A DNA stretch of 64,000 nt from Urechidicola croceus (GCA_905181865.1 CAJIZG010000001.1:620001-684000); one strand, 5' to 3'. Positions 18,530 to 28,720 are shown, counted from the first letter of the stretch. Notes: generated by a model not told the origin, from the letters alone. Translations and numbers: made by a program.

Positions 18530-18808
18530 ATGCTTTTCTCATGTAGGCTAAAAAAGGTAAGATAAATTTAGTGTTAGGGAAGCCAATCATACTAATTGGG
18601 GCAAGGAAGATTTAAAACCATACATCGATCATATACTCTACAGTTTTAGTTTTGACAGAATGCTTGTTTGTTGGAGACTGGCAAGTTGTTTTACAGGCCT
18701 CTGATTAAAGAAGATGGACGGAAACTTTTGAATTGAGCACTCTTAGGGCACCGAAGATTTATTCAGAAGCTTATCGGAGATAATGCGTTGTCGTTTTATA
18801 AACTATAA
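18530..18808 (+). pseudogene. C-terminal remnant of a lactonase-like amidohydrolase
   Basis: Pieced across three frames the DNA reads EANHTNWGKEDLKPYIDHIL, then GDWQVVLQASD, and finally QKLIGDNALSFYKL to the stop at 18808. This is the C-terminal half of the amidohydrolase_2 family that includes L-fucono- and L-rhamnono-lactonases (normally ...RIMFGSDWPV...). Several frameshifts and stops prove decay. It lies just upstream of the alpha-rhamnosidase, suggesting a former deoxy-sugar catabolic pair. Confidence 0.6.
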
Positions 18809-18815
18809 AGAAAAA

Positions 18816-21665
18816 ATGAAAAGTATCAAATTAGTGAAAATCATTTTCCTTCTATTTTCAATATGCTATTTCTCATGTGCAGAAGAGAACTCTGAAATAG
18901 AACTCTTAGAATTAAAATGCGAATATTTAGAGAATCCAATAGGGATTGATGTGCTTTCGCCTCGGTTAAGTTGGAAAATTAAAACCACTTCGGATCATAT
19001 TATCAACCAAGAACAAGTAGCCTATCAAATTTTAGTTGCCACCTCTCGCGAAAAATTATCGGAAGTTGATGCGGATCTATGGAATACTGGTAAAATAATT
19101 TCTGACTCCAACAAACAAATTACCTATCAAGGAACGAAATTAAACAGTAAACAAAAATGTTATTGGAAAGTAAAAATCTGGAATACCGAAAGTAATTATA
19201 CTACTTGGAGTGCAGCGGCAAAATGGAGTATGGGTCTTCTCGAAGATTCTGATTGGAGTGCGGAATGGATAGGTGATAGCCCGGATTTGGCCCAAAAAGG
19301 GTACAGAGATTACCTTGCCGACTATCGTTCCAAAAATGCGGTACCTAAAAATATTCTTCCTGTACCTCCATCTTCCCCAATGCTGAGGAAGCGCTTCAAT
19401 CTGACTAAAGAAATTAGTGACGCCATGTTATATGTTAGTGCGTTGGGCTACTATGAAATTGGGCTTAATGGCAACAAGGTTGGAAATCATGTGCTGTCTC
19501 CTGAATGGACCGATTATAACAAGCGGGTACAATATCAGACCTATGATGTAACCCAAAATCTGGAAAATGGAGCAAACGTACTATTTGCAATTTTAGGGGA
19601 TGGCTGGTATTTGGGGATGTTGGGTCCAACAAAATGGCATACAGATTATCCTAGGAGAGGGGTCTATGGAAATGATCGGAGATTGATAGCGCAATTAGTC
19701 ATCAATTATATGGATGGGACCAAAGAGGTTATTGACACTGATGAGTCTTGGAAAATAAATAGTGATGGGTATATAATTTCTGCCGATAACTTTTTGGGAC
19801 AGAAAATAGATGCCAGAAAAATTCCGGCTGGTTGGAGGAATATTGAATTTGATGATGTTTCATGGACAAATGCCTTTGTTGATAAAGGTTTTCAGAAAAA
19901 TCTGGAGGCACAGAAAAATGAGCCAATACGTGTTTATAAAGAATTTAAGCCAGTTGAGATAATGGAAATAGGGGGTGATTTTATTGTAGATTTTGGCCAG
20001 AATCTGACCGGTTGGACAACGCTTAAAATTCAAGGTAAGAGGGGGATATCCATAAAGATAAGACATGGCGAAATGCTGAATGAAGATGGTACCCTTTATA
20101 CTGCAAATTTAGCAGCTGCCATACAAGAGGATGCTTATATCCTCTCGGGGAAACAGGATGTGTTCGAGCCTACTTTTACGTATCATGGATTTAGATTTAT
20201 AGAGGTGTCAGGTTTAGATCAGGCACTTGATAAAAAAATGATTTCGGCATTGGCAGTTGCGTCAGACTCTGAAATTACAGGTAAATTTGAGTGTTCGAAC
20301 TCTAAATTGAATCAATTATGGCAGAATATAGTATGGACACAGCGCAATAATATGACCAGTGTACCAACTGATTGTCCGCAACGTGATGAAAGAATGGGGT
20401 GGATGGGGGATGCACAGGTGTTTTGCCAAACCAGTATGTTCAGTATGGATATGGCCGCTTTTTATACAAAGTGGATAAAAGATATTCGTGATGCCCAATC
20501 TGAAAGGGGCACATTTCCTGATATTGCCCCACATGCCAACAAACCGGATATTCGTTTCAGTAATGCTCCTGCTTGGGCCGATGCTGGGGTCATCATTCCT
20601 TGGAGAATGTACCAGAATTATGGTGATAAAGAGATTTTAATTGGTCATTACGATGCCATGAAAAGATATTTGGAAAACATTAAGGGTCAAAACCCTGATC
20701 ATATATGGCTGAATGATGTAGGTAACAATTACGGAGATTGGTTAAATGCGAATACAATAGTCGCGGAAGGATATTCCAATGAGAGAGGAGAAGTTCCGAA
20801 AGATGTATTTGCAACCGCATTTTATGCAAATTCCGTAAAACTTTTTGCCAAGATAGCGGTAGTTTTGGACAAAAAAGAGGATGCTAAAACCTATCAAGTG
20901 TTATATGAAAATATTCGTAAAAAATTCAATGAGGCATTTGTAGATGAGAACGTTAGGATAAAGGGAAATACCCAATCTGCCTATGCCTTGGCACTTAATT
21001 TTGATCTACTGCCCAAGGAGAATCAAATAGTCGCTTTTGAACATCTTATTGAATGCATTGAAGAATATGATTATCGAATTTCTACTGGCTTTGTAACAAC
21101 CATTATGTTGATGAAGGAATTGGTAAGGCACGGAAGAGTTGATATTGCATACAATCTTATTGAGTCGGAGAGGTTCCCTTCTTGGATTTATTCTATTGAT
21201 CAAGGTGCCACAACGATATGGGAAAGGTGGGATGGCTATGTAAAAGGAAGAGGATTTCAGAATCCCGGTATGAATTCGTTCAATCACTATTCTATTGGTG
21301 CGGTCGGAGAGTGGATGTATCGGATTATTTTAGGAATAAATCCAAGTGAAGAACATCCAGGATTTAAACATTTTACCATTAAGCCTCAGCCAGGGGGAAC
21401 CTTAAACTGGGCCAAGGGAAGTTATAAATCAATAAACGGATTGATTTCATCTGAATGGAGAAAAGATAAAAAAAAATTTAAACTTGATGTAGAAATACCA
21501 GTAAATACCTCAGCAACTATAATTCTTCCTGTAAATCGAAACGCCCTAATCAAATTAAATTCAAAATCGTTAGCTGTTGAAATGGTTAATAGCGATCACA
21601 ATATGAAAAATGAAACAGCAATAGATTTAGGCTCTGGAAAATACAGTTTCGAAGTATCATATTAG
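18816..21665 (+). CDS. alpha-L-rhamnosidase, GH78 family, lipoprotein
   Basis: The start at 18816 (949 residues) is preferred: it gives a lipobox (LLFSICYFSC), whereas 18783 lies inside the amidohydrolase remnant. The domain order is typical of GH78: fibronectin-like N-domain (LSPRLSWKI), a beta-sandwich domain (GYYEIGLNGNKVGNHVLSPE), concanavalin-like Bac_rhamnosid, six-hairpin catalytic barrel and C-terminal sheet (HFTIKPQP). The catalytic zone shows DCPQRDERMGWMGDAQ and the distal GATTIWERWDGY, carrying the conserved acid residues. It removes alpha-linked L-rhamnose from polysaccharides at the cell surface. With the GH106 fragment and sulfatases it points to a sulfated rhamnose-rich glycan, ulvan being one candidate. 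Confidence 0.93.
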   Translation: MKSIKLVKIIFLLFSICYFSCAEENSEIELLELKCEYLENPIGIDVLSPRLSWKIKTTSDHIINQEQVAYQILVATSREKLSEVDADLWNTGKIISDSNKQITYQGTKLNSKQKCYWKVKIWNTESNYTTWSAAAKWSMGLLEDSDWSAEWIGDSPDLAQKGYRDYLADYRSKNAVPKNILPVPPSSPMLRKRFNLTKEISDAMLYVSALGYYEIGLNGNKVGNHVLSPEWTDYNKRVQYQTYDVTQNLENGANVLFAILGDGWYLGMLGPTKWHTDYPRRGVYGNDRRLIAQLVINYMDGTKEVIDTDESWKINSDGYIISADNFLGQKIDARKIPAGWRNIEFDDVSWTNAFVDKGFQKNLEAQKNEPIRVYKEFKPVEIMEIGGDFIVDFGQNLTGWTTLKIQGKRGISIKIRHGEMLNEDGTLYTANLAAAIQEDAYILSGKQDVFEPTFTYHGFRFIEVSGLDQALDKKMISALAVASDSEITGKFECSNSKLNQLWQNIVWTQRNNMTSVPTDCPQRDERMGWMGDAQVFCQTSMFSMDMAAFYTKWIKDIRDAQSERGTFPDIAPHANKPDIRFSNAPAWADAGVIIPWRMYQNYGDKEILIGHYDAMKRYLENIKGQNPDHIWLNDVGNNYGDWLNANTIVAEGYSNERGEVPKDVFATAFYANSVKLFAKIAVVLDKKEDAKTYQVLYENIRKKFNEAFVDENVRIKGNTQSAYALALNFDLLPKENQIVAFEHLIECIEEYDYRISTGFVTTIMLMKELVRHGRVDIAYNLIESERFPSWIYSIDQGATTIWERWDGYVKGRGFQNPGMNSFNHYSIGAVGEWMYRIILGINPSEEHPGFKHFTIKPQPGGTLNWAKGSYKSINGLISSEWRKDKKKFKLDVEIPVNTSATIILPVNRNALIKLNSKSLAVEMVNSDHNMKNETAIDLGSGKYSFEVSY

Positions 21666-21845
21666 GAATATATTTTAAAATAATTCAAAAAGGGAATTGG
21701 ATATAAAATAAATTTTTGTGGTTTAAGGTAGGAGATATATTGGTGGTGCGGAAGTTCTATATTTATCTCTTAGGATTACAGAAGTTAAGTACGGTTGCGT
21801 TTATAACTTAGGTGTTTTATCATTGAGGAATACGCTTTTAATTCT

Positions 21846-22261
21846 AAATTACTGATTTTCAATTTTTTTACAAACAATTTGACGCCGTTTTTTAGTAATG
21901 AAGTTCATCCCACCCGCAATATCAACTGTAACTTCCATTATGATATTTCGTCTCTCTAGAGGAATTTTATAAAGTATATCAATCACATCATCCGCCTTAG
22001 TTCCTTTTACAATCTTTATTTTACCAACAAGTGTCTAGCGTCGACGCTTTATATGAAGTCATACTGATTTACCTCTTAATGGAAAGGCTTCAATTGTTAT
22101 TTCTGGGGAGAAACCTTTGGATTGTCCTTTTTCTGATTCGTGTTCTTTAGGGAGTATGTTTTTCTCTTCTAAATAAAAATATACCCGATTATCTTGAATT
22201 TTATCATCTAAATATCAAAAAAAACGCCCTTCCGATAATAAATACTTGCCTAAATCTATAT
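21846..22261 (-). pseudogene. remnant of an ISAon1-like transposase
   Basis: The minus strand from about 22261 reads GKYLLSEGRFF, then YFYLEEKNILPKEH and SKGFSPEITIEAFPLRGKSV, LHIKRRR, and jumps to KADDVIDILYKIPLERRNI and VTVDIAGGMNFI. The first part resembles the N-terminal region protein and the second the start of the DDE part of ISAon1-type elements (ISL3 group). Internal stops and a deletion show it is inactive. No ends were found. The family name is from memory of these motifs. Confidence 0.5.
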
Positions 22262-22429
22262 TCTAAAAGTGCTTTTTAGGTTTTCAAAAACAACTCTTTT
22301 ACAAATATCCCCTAGAATATTAATTGATCCCGCATTAAATCAAACCATTTCATATGATAAACTTAAAATAAAAATCTTGCTAATCATAAGATTAGCAAGA
22401 TTTTGGTCTCGGACGGTCTCCGGTTTTTG

Positions 22430-22502
22430 TGACTTGGCTGGGGCTCGAACCCAGGACCACCTCCTTAAAAGGGAGGTGCTCTACCAACTGAGCTACCAAG
22501 TC
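22430..22502 (-). tRNA. tRNA-Lys (anticodon UUU)
   Basis: The minus strand folds as a 73-nt cloverleaf: acceptor GACTTGG/CCAAGTC, D-arm with AGCTCAGTTGGTAGAGC, anticodon stem CCTCC/GGAGG with loop CTTTTAA (UUU), and T-arm GGTTCGAGCC. CCA is not encoded. It lies downstream of the transposase remnant in an otherwise gene-free stretch. Confidence 0.95.
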
Positions 22503-22561
22503 TTCCTTTTTTGTATTAGCGGCTGCAAATATGATGTTAGTTTTTTATAAAAACAAATCAT

Positions 22562-23332
22562 TTATAATTTACTTTCATTTAAATAAATCTCTCTTACTTT
22601 TTTAAATAAATTGGAAGAATACACAAAGTTTATGACTACCTCATTATCAGTAATAAAGATCTCTTTATTACTTCCTTCCCATGCTTTTTTTCCATCCTTT
22701 AAAAACACAATTTTTTTTCCAATTTCCATAACGGAATTCATGTCATGAGAATTTACAATCGTCACAATATTATATTCCTCCGTTATTTCTTGAATCAAAT
22801 TATCAATGACAGTTGCTGTTTGAGGATCCAATCCAGAGTTCGGCTCATCACAAAACAAATATTTAGGATTCATTACAATTGCCCTCGCTATTCCGACTCT
22901 CTTTTGCATTCCACCCGATAATTCCGCAGGAAATTTATGATTTGAATTTGAAAGATTTACGCGATCTAACACAAAATTAACGCGTGCTAACATTTCTTTT
23001 TTTGATTGACTTGCAAACATTTTTAAAGGGAACATAATATTCTCTTCCACAGTCAATGAATCAAACAGTGCACTTCCTTGAAATAACATTCCTATTTCTG
23101 TACGCAATTCCCTTTTTTTATCAATATCTAGTTTTGAATAAATACGTCCATCAAATGCAATAGATCCCTCCTCTGGAACATGTAATCCTAGTAAACATTT
23201 TAAAAAAACTGTCTTACCAGAACCGCTTTGCCCAATAATCATATTCACTTTACCCTTCTCAAATTCGGTTGATACTCCTTTTAGAATATGGGCAGTTCCA
23301 AAACTTTTATGCAATTCCTTTACTTCTATCAT
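22562..23332 (-). CDS. ABC transporter ATPase, MlaF-type
   Basis: The start at 23332 (MIEVKELHKSFG, 256 residues) is chosen because it overlaps the stop of the permease gene (TAATG); the longer frame from 23392 would lie inside that gene. Visible motifs: Walker A GQSGSGKT near 36-43, signature LSGGMQKR near 140, Walker B YLFCDEPNSGLD near 160. MlaF powers phospholipid or lipid transport between the membranes together with MlaE. No MlaD-type gene follows inside the window's transcription unit; in flavobacteria it can be elsewhere. Confidence 0.9.
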   Translation of the reverse strand: MIEVKELHKSFGTAHILKGVSTEFEKGKVNMIIGQSGSGKTVFLKCLLGLHVPEEGSIAFDGRIYSKLDIDKKRELRTEIGMLFQGSALFDSLTVEENIMFPLKMFASQSKKEMLARVNFVLDRVNLSNSNHKFPAELSGGMQKRVGIARAIVMNPKYLFCDEPNSGLDPQTATVIDNLIQEITEEYNIVTIVNSHDMNSVMEIGKKIVFLKDGKKAWEGSNKEIFITDNEVVINFVYSSNLFKKVREIYLNESKL

Positions 23333-24072
23333 TATCCAAGTAGCATTTGAGTTAAAAAATAATTTAGTGTAATGATCGAAACGCTCGTCCAAACAACGGC
23401 TTCTGTACTAGCTCGGCCGACCTCAAGAGAACCTCCTTTTACATAGTAACCATGATATGCCGGCACCGTAGCAATAACAAAAGCAAACAACACCGTCTTA
23501 ACCAAAGCATATTTCACAAAATATGGGTTAAAATCTAATTGAAGACCGTCAATATAATCAACGGTATGAAATAAATCTGTTAGCACTCCTGCAGCCCATC
23601 CTCCAAAAATTCCTAAAAACATCGCTATCAATACTAATAATGGGTAAAAAAATAGCGCAGCAATAACCTTTGGTAAAACTAAGTAATTCAATGAATTCAC
23701 ACCCATTACCTCTAAGGCATCAATTTGCTCTGTTACTCTCATCGTACCAATACTCGATGCTATATAAGAACCTACTTTCCCTGCAAGTATTACAGATGTA
23801 AACGTTGGGCCAAACTCTAATATCATAGAACGCTTCGTTGCAAACCCTATCAAATACTTAGGAATAAATGGACTGTCTACATTTAAGGCTGTTTGAATGG
23901 CGACAACACCTCCAATAAAAAATGAAATAAACATAATTATCCCAAGCGATTTTAGACCTAAATCTTCAATTTCACGAAATAACATTTCACGAAAAACGTT
24001 CCACTTTTGAGGTCGCTTAAACACCTGACCTAGCATTAAAAAATATTTACCTATATGTTCTAAATAATTCAT
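23332..24072 (-). CDS. ABC transporter permease, MlaE family
   Basis: The 246-residue protein has five to six membrane helices and the family motif SSIGTMRVTEQIDALEVMGV near 106-125, followed by NSLNYLVLPKVIAALFFYPL. MlaE forms the membrane core of the lipid-asymmetry transporter. It overlaps the ATPase gene by one base, so the two are translationally coupled. Confidence 0.92.
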   Translation of the reverse strand: MNYLEHIGKYFLMLGQVFKRPQKWNVFREMLFREIEDLGLKSLGIIMFISFFIGGVVAIQTALNVDSPFIPKYLIGFATKRSMILEFGPTFTSVILAGKVGSYIASSIGTMRVTEQIDALEVMGVNSLNYLVLPKVIAALFFYPLLVLIAMFLGIFGGWAAGVLTDLFHTVDYIDGLQLDFNPYFVKYALVKTVLFAFVIATVPAYHGYYVKGGSLEVGRASTEAVVWTSVSIITLNYFLTQMLLG

Positions 24073-24301
24073 TTCACTTCTTTTTAGCTAAAGTATTAAA
24101 ATTATATTCTCAGGGTACTAATGTAACCATGATTTATCATCAAAATTACCTCTATTTTTTATAATTGAAAAAAAGTGAAATAAAAGTGTCTATGTTTCCC
24201 CTTTTATTCCCTTTAACATATAACTACAACATAATAATGTACACTAAGGAACATGTACTTGTCCATTAATGTGAAAGTTCTAATTTGATTAACAAAACTA
24301 T

Positions 24302-24961
24302 ATGCATTTATCGAACATTGAGAAAAGTCAGTTAAAAAGCAGAATTGATACATCTGTTTCTAACCATATTAAAAAAATAAAACGTCTAAAATATGGTCTA
24401 AGTTTAGCGGCCTCTTTAGCGCTATTAATAACTCTAGGATACTATAACATACCGCACGAAACAACTCCATCCATTGAAAATTTTGTAAACACAATGGAAG
24501 AACCAAAGAATTATAAAAATGTAAAGTTAATTTTAAGCAAGGATCAGAACATTGAAATAAATGATGAGGATTCAAAAATAGCGTATTCGAAGACAGGTGA
24601 AGAAGTTAAAATTGGAAATTCAAAATCTATTAATCAACATACTCCTAAAGATAAAATAGTTGTTTTTAATACGTTGGTTGTACCCTATGGTAAAAGATCT
24701 GAAATTACACTGTCTGATGGTACAAAAATTTGGTTAAATTCTGGATCCAAATTAGTTTTTCCAGCTACTTTTATGGGTAAAACCAGGGAAGTATACATTG
24801 AAGGAGAAGCGATTTTTGAAGTAACACACGATAAAAAGCATCCATTTATTGTAAAAACGGACAATCATGAAATAGAAGTTCTAGGAACTATATTTAATGT
24901 TAGTAGTTATCGTGATTGTATAACGTCAGCAAAAAGTGAACTAATTATCACTTTAATATAA
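24302..24961 (+). pseudogene. FecR-type anti-sigma factor, truncated by an IS3-family insertion
   Basis: The gene encodes an N-terminal cytoplasmic part, one membrane helix (about 32-50), and a FecR domain (VVPYGKRSEITLSDGTKIWL, LNSGSKLVFPA, EVYIEGEAIFEVTHDKKHPF). Its own sequence stops at 24916; the last 14 codons come from the IS end. FecR proteins relay a TonB-receptor signal to an ECF sigma factor and in Bacteroidota control SusCD loci. The C-terminal domain and any downstream susC are missing, so the locus has lost its regulator. Confidence 0.85.
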
Positions 24962-25001
24962 GAGATAGGTTTTATTATTTTTACAAACCTTTAAATCTTA
25001 A

Positions 25002-25352
25002 ATGATGAAAAACAAGAAAAGTGCCAGTGCTTTAATTAGCGACTTAAAACGTAAGACAAGAAAAGCTTACAATTCAGAAGACAAAATCAGGATTATTATT
25101 GAAGGAATGCGTGGTGAAACGACCATTGCAGAATTGTGTCGAAAAGAAAGCATCCATCAAGCTAATTACTACAAATGGTCCAAAGATTTCATGGAAGCAG
25201 GAAAGCGCAGGCTAAATGGAGATACGATGCGAGAAGCTAACACATCGGAGGTTCACGAACTCAAAGGTGAGAATGGTACTTTAAAAGAGTTGGTTGCAGA
25301 GCTTTCTCTAGAAGTTCGGTTTCTGAAAAAAAACTTACGTGGAGACGAGTAA
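25002..25352 (+). CDS. IS3-family transposase OrfA, copy 1
   Basis: The 116-residue protein has an N-terminal helix-turn-helix (SEDKIRIIIEGMRGETTIAE, then LCRKESIHQANYYKWSKDF) and a C-terminal leucine-rich coiled coil (LKGENGTLKELVAELSLEV). It binds the element ends. OrfB begins 14 bp downstream in another frame, so a fusion transposase would need frameshifting. Confidence 0.9.
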   Translation: MMKNKKSASALISDLKRKTRKAYNSEDKIRIIIEGMRGETTIAELCRKESIHQANYYKWSKDFMEAGKRRLNGDTMREANTSEVHELKGENGTLKELVAELSLEVRFLKKNLRGDE

Positions 25353-25366
25353 AAAGAGAGAAGTAT

Positions 25367-26332
25367 ATGCACTATAGTCAATCAGAAAAGTACGAAATGA
25401 TACAACTTGTTGAGCAGTCTGATCTTGGAATAAACCGAACACTCAAAGAGCTTAAAATCAATAAGACAACCTTTTATAATTGGTATAATTTATATACCCA
25501 AAAAGGCTTTGAAGGTCTAGCTCGTAAGAAATCAGAGAGAGTTGGGACGTGGAATAAGATAAATATCGTCGATAGAGACAAAGTAGTTGAAATTGCGTTA
25601 GAAAAGCCTGAGTTATCTTCTAGGGAGGTTGCTTGGCATATTACGGATAATTACAACTATTATATCAGCGAGTCAAGTGTCTATCGGATTTTAAAGGAAA
25701 ATGGATTCATATCATCGCCTTCATTTAGAATAATGAGTGCTTCGGATAGTTTTCACGATAAAACAACTGCCGTGAATCAAATGTGGCAAACTGATTTTAC
25801 TTATTTCAAAATATTTGGTTGGGGTTGGTATTATTTATCAACTATTTTGGATGATTACAGTCGTTACATTGTTACATGGAAGCTTTGTTCAACAATGAGA
25901 GCAGAAGATGTCACCAATACAATCGATGCAGCTATTGCATTTTCTGGAGTTAATGAAAAATCAATGCCTAGGTTGTTGTCAGATAATGGGTCTTGTTACA
26001 TCTCACACGAGTTAGCAGACTATATCGGAGAGAAAAATATGAAACATATCAGAGGAAGACCATTACATCCTCAAAATCAGGGCAAAATTGAACGTTATCA
26101 TAGATCAATGAAAAACATTGTAAAACTTGATAATTACTTTAGCCCTGGACAATTAGAAGAAAAAATGAAAGAATTTGTTCAGTATTACAATTATGAACGC
26201 TATCATGAATCTTTGAAAAATGTAACTCCAGCAGAAGTATATTTTGGAACAGCCGAAAGAAAATTAAGAAAACGCAAAATGACAAAAAATAGCACTTTGA
26301 AAGCTAGAAAAAAACAGTATCAAAATTTTTAA
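25367..26332 (+). CDS. IS3-family transposase OrfB, copy 1
   Basis: The 321-residue protein has an N-terminal helical HTH_21-like part (KTTFYNWYNLYTQKGFEGLA) and an rve-type integrase core. The catalytic triad is visible: D in MWQTDFTYFKIFG near 142, D in LLSDNGSCY near 205, and E in QGKIERYHRSMK near 243. It is full length with no internal stop, so the copy may still be active. Confidence 0.92.
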   Translation: MHYSQSEKYEMIQLVEQSDLGINRTLKELKINKTTFYNWYNLYTQKGFEGLARKKSERVGTWNKINIVDRDKVVEIALEKPELSSREVAWHITDNYNYYISESSVYRILKENGFISSPSFRIMSASDSFHDKTTAVNQMWQTDFTYFKIFGWGWYYLSTILDDYSRYIVTWKLCSTMRAEDVTNTIDAAIAFSGVNEKSMPRLLSDNGSCYISHELADYIGEKNMKHIRGRPLHPQNQGKIERYHRSMKNIVKLDNYFSPGQLEEKMKEFVQYYNYERYHESLKNVTPAEVYFGTAERKLRKRKMTKNSTLKARKKQYQNF

Positions 26333-26397
26333 CTAAATTAGCAGAAACCTCTCTTAAATTTTGAGCGAAAAAGTTCATTTTTATTTGACTACATACA

Positions 26398-27015
26398 ATA
26401 CCCAAAGCATTGCAAGAAAAGGGTATTGCTATCATTGGAGTAAATTATCGTTTGTACCCTAAAATTAAGGCACCCGTATATATTGATGATTCTGCTGCAG
26501 CTGTTGCATGGGTATTTAAAAATATTGAAAAATACGGTGGAGACCCTACTAAAATTTTCGTTTCTGGTCATTCAGCGGGTGGTTACCTAACAAGCATGGT
26601 TGGATTGGATACGTCCTATCTAAAAGTACATGATATAGATGCCAATGACATTGCTGGGCTGATTCCGTTTAGTGGTCATGCTATAACACATTTTACGGTT
26701 CGTAAGGAACGCGGTATAGGCGGTACACAACCAATTATTGATGATCTAGCCCCTTTATTTCACGTTAGAAGTGATGCGCCTCCATATCTAATGATTACTG
26801 GTGATCGTGAATTAGAAATGTTAGGACGCTATGAGGAAAGCGCTTATATGATGCGTATGATGAAAATTATAGGCCACAAAGAAACGCACTTGCTAGAATT
26901 GGAAGGTTATGGGCATAACATGGTCTACCCAGCATTTCCTCTATTGTTAAAAGAAGTGCAGCGTATTCTTAAACCTACAAAAATAATTTCAAATCCTAAA
27001 ATTCAGGTAGAATAA
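26398..27015 (+). pseudogene. alpha/beta-hydrolase (esterase) lacking its N-terminus
   Basis: The frame runs in from the IS end and reads IPKALQEKGIAIIGVNYRLY, then the nucleophile elbow VSGHSAGGYLTSM and a C-terminal ELEGYGHNMVYP with the likely catalytic His. The oxyanion-forming N-terminal strands, including HGG, are missing, removed at the IS junction. It resembles acetyl-esterase/BD-FAE-like enzymes that de-esterify polysaccharides. The TTG at 26410 is unlikely to be a natural start. Confidence 0.8.
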
Positions 27016-27017
27016 AT

Positions 27018-27192
27018 AATTGAATTTTAACTTACAGCAATTTTATTGCTTGTATTTCAATTTTATACAAATGCTCAAGAAAATGTAGTATGGAAAATTA
27101 GAACTTCTGATAGCGTTTATTCTTCTCCAATTAGCGATGAAAACTATATTTATTCCGAAGGTTCAGGAAGGTATCACTATGCAATTAAATGA
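27018..27192 (+). pseudogene. fragment of a secreted PQQ-like beta-propeller protein
   Basis: After a stop within the signal region, the frame reads LTAILLLVFQFYTNAQENVV, WKIRTSDSVYSSPISDENYI and ends at a TGA at 27192. It looks like a signal peptide plus the first PQQ-type repeat (W-K-x-x-T-x-x-x-x-x-S-S-P). The rest of the gene is missing. It lies directly after the truncated hydrolase. Confidence 0.45.
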
Positions 27193-27194
27193 CC

Positions 27195-28550
27195 TTAATC
27201 AATTAATTTAGAAACCTCATCAAAACTTAATCCCCCATAATTTCCAGAACTCATTAAAAGTAGTGCTGAGTTGTCTAGGTTTTGAGCAAACAAAAATTCT
27301 TTAAATTTACTTGGATTGGTATAAACGATTAGATTGTCGCGTTGAAAAGCATTTTTAATCTGATCAACACTCACTTCTTCTAATTGTTTGATTTTTACGG
27401 CATCAGGTGAATAAAATACTACTGCAATATCAGCAGGATCCAAAGTACCCTTATACTCCTGTAAAAATTCTGCATTCAAACTACTATAGGTATGTAATTC
27501 TAAGCAGGCAATTACAGTACGACTTTCATATTGATCCTTTACGGCCTTAGTGGTTGCTTCTACCTTAGATGGTGAATGCGCAAAATCCTTAAAAATTACG
27601 CTCGAATTATTTTGGGCAATTTTCTCTAAACGCTTACTAGCTCCTTTAAAAGAAGTGATCGCTTCATAAAAATCTTCCTCATCCACTCCCATGTGCTGAC
27701 AAATCCATTTCGCTCCCGCTAAATTTTGCAGATTATGATTTCCAAATATTTCTAGTGGTATATCTCCATCTGGAGTGTCGATATAGGTTATCCCGTTCTT
27801 AATATAAAATTCTAGTGTTCCATACGGGTACTTTTTTACAGGTCTTTCATTATTCTCTACGATTGTTTTCACTTCCATATCCTCCTCATTGTATACCAAT
27901 ATCCCTCCATTTGTTATGGTATCTAAGAAAATACGAAACTGTTCTACATAGTTATCAAAAGTTGGAAATACGTTTATATGATCCCAAGCGATGCCACTTA
28001 TCAATGCAATATTAGGTTTATACAAATGAATTTTAGGTCTTCTATCAATCGGAGACGACAAGTACTCATCCCCTTCCAAGATCATAAACTCATTCTCTTC
28101 TGTTAAATGAACCATCGTGTCAAAGCCCTCTAATTGAGCTCCAACCATATAATCTACTGAAATTCCGCGATAATGCAATACATGCAATATCATAGAAGTA
28201 ATTGAAGTTTTACCATGTGAACCTGCAATAACGACTCTTGTTTTTAGTTTGGATTGTTCATACAAAAACTCCGGATATGAGTACATCGTAACTCCTAATT
28301 CTATGGCTCTCTTTAACTCTAAGTTATCTGGCTTTGCGTGCATACCCAAAATAACGGCATCTAAATCAGTTGTAATATTAGATTCAAACCACCCAAACTC
28401 CTTTGGGAGTAATCCCTTTGCTTCCAATCTCGATTTTGAGGGCTCAAAAATCGTATCATCACTTCCTGTAATCGTATATCCTTTTTGATATAGCGCCAAG
28501 GCTAAGTTATGCATGGCACTTCCTCCTATAGCAATAAAATGTATTCTCAT
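27195..28550 (-). CDS. mpl: UDP-N-acetylmuramate:L-Ala-gamma-D-Glu-meso-DAP ligase
   Basis: The 451-residue protein is a Mur ligase with the Mpl-type start (MRIHFIAIGGSAMHNLALAL), a P-loop GSHGKTSIT near 109-117, a central SPIDRRPKIHLYKPNIALIS and IAWDHINVFPT segment, and a C-terminal domain with FKDFAHSPSKVEAT. Mpl reattaches the murein tripeptide to UDP-MurNAc during peptidoglycan recycling in the cytoplasm. It is full length and stands alone on the minus strand. Confidence 0.92.
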   Translation of the reverse strand: MRIHFIAIGGSAMHNLALALYQKGYTITGSDDTIFEPSKSRLEAKGLLPKEFGWFESNITTDLDAVILGMHAKPDNLELKRAIELGVTMYSYPEFLYEQSKLKTRVVIAGSHGKTSITSMILHVLHYRGISVDYMVGAQLEGFDTMVHLTEENEFMILEGDEYLSSPIDRRPKIHLYKPNIALISGIAWDHINVFPTFDNYVEQFRIFLDTITNGGILVYNEEDMEVKTIVENNERPVKKYPYGTLEFYIKNGITYIDTPDGDIPLEIFGNHNLQNLAGAKWICQHMGVDEEDFYEAITSFKGASKRLEKIAQNNSSVIFKDFAHSPSKVEATTKAVKDQYESRTVIACLELHTYSSLNAEFLQEYKGTLDPADIAVVFYSPDAVKIKQLEEVSVDQIKNAFQRDNLIVYTNPSKFKEFLFAQNLDNSALLLMSSGNYGGLSFDEVSKLID

Positions 28551-28720
28551 CGATTCTTTTAAAAAATATAAAAATCAAATGTAATCAATACCTTTTGACA
28601 AAAGACCCATGGAACTCTAGTTTTTTTTTAAAACACTTAACTATTATTTACGTAAGACTTCAAAGAAAAAAATTAGGTTATACCGTCATAGTAAACGCCA
28701 ACGCCTCAATTTCAATAGTT

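Larger units (their letters stand above)
24917..26397 (+). mobile_element. IS3-family insertion sequence, copy 1
   Basis: This 1,481-bp element has tips TGTATAACGTCAG and (reverse complement of the right end) TGTATGTAGTCAA, an imperfect terminal inverted repeat of about 25 bp. It carries two ORFs and is identical in its proteins to copy 2 at 35860, in the same orientation. The flanking bases (GAT left, ATA right) do not form a target duplication, and the two flanks belong to different genes, so the junctions arose by recombination or deletion after insertion. Confidence 0.9.

Noticed and set aside
18783-18815. ATG at 18783 as start of the rhamnosidase
   Set aside because: It lies inside the amidohydrolase remnant and would bury the signal peptide; the ATG at 18816 gives a normal lipobox.
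22269-22550. A 93-codon plus-strand ORF
   Set aside because: It runs across the tRNA-Lys gene on the other strand and has no recognisable protein features.
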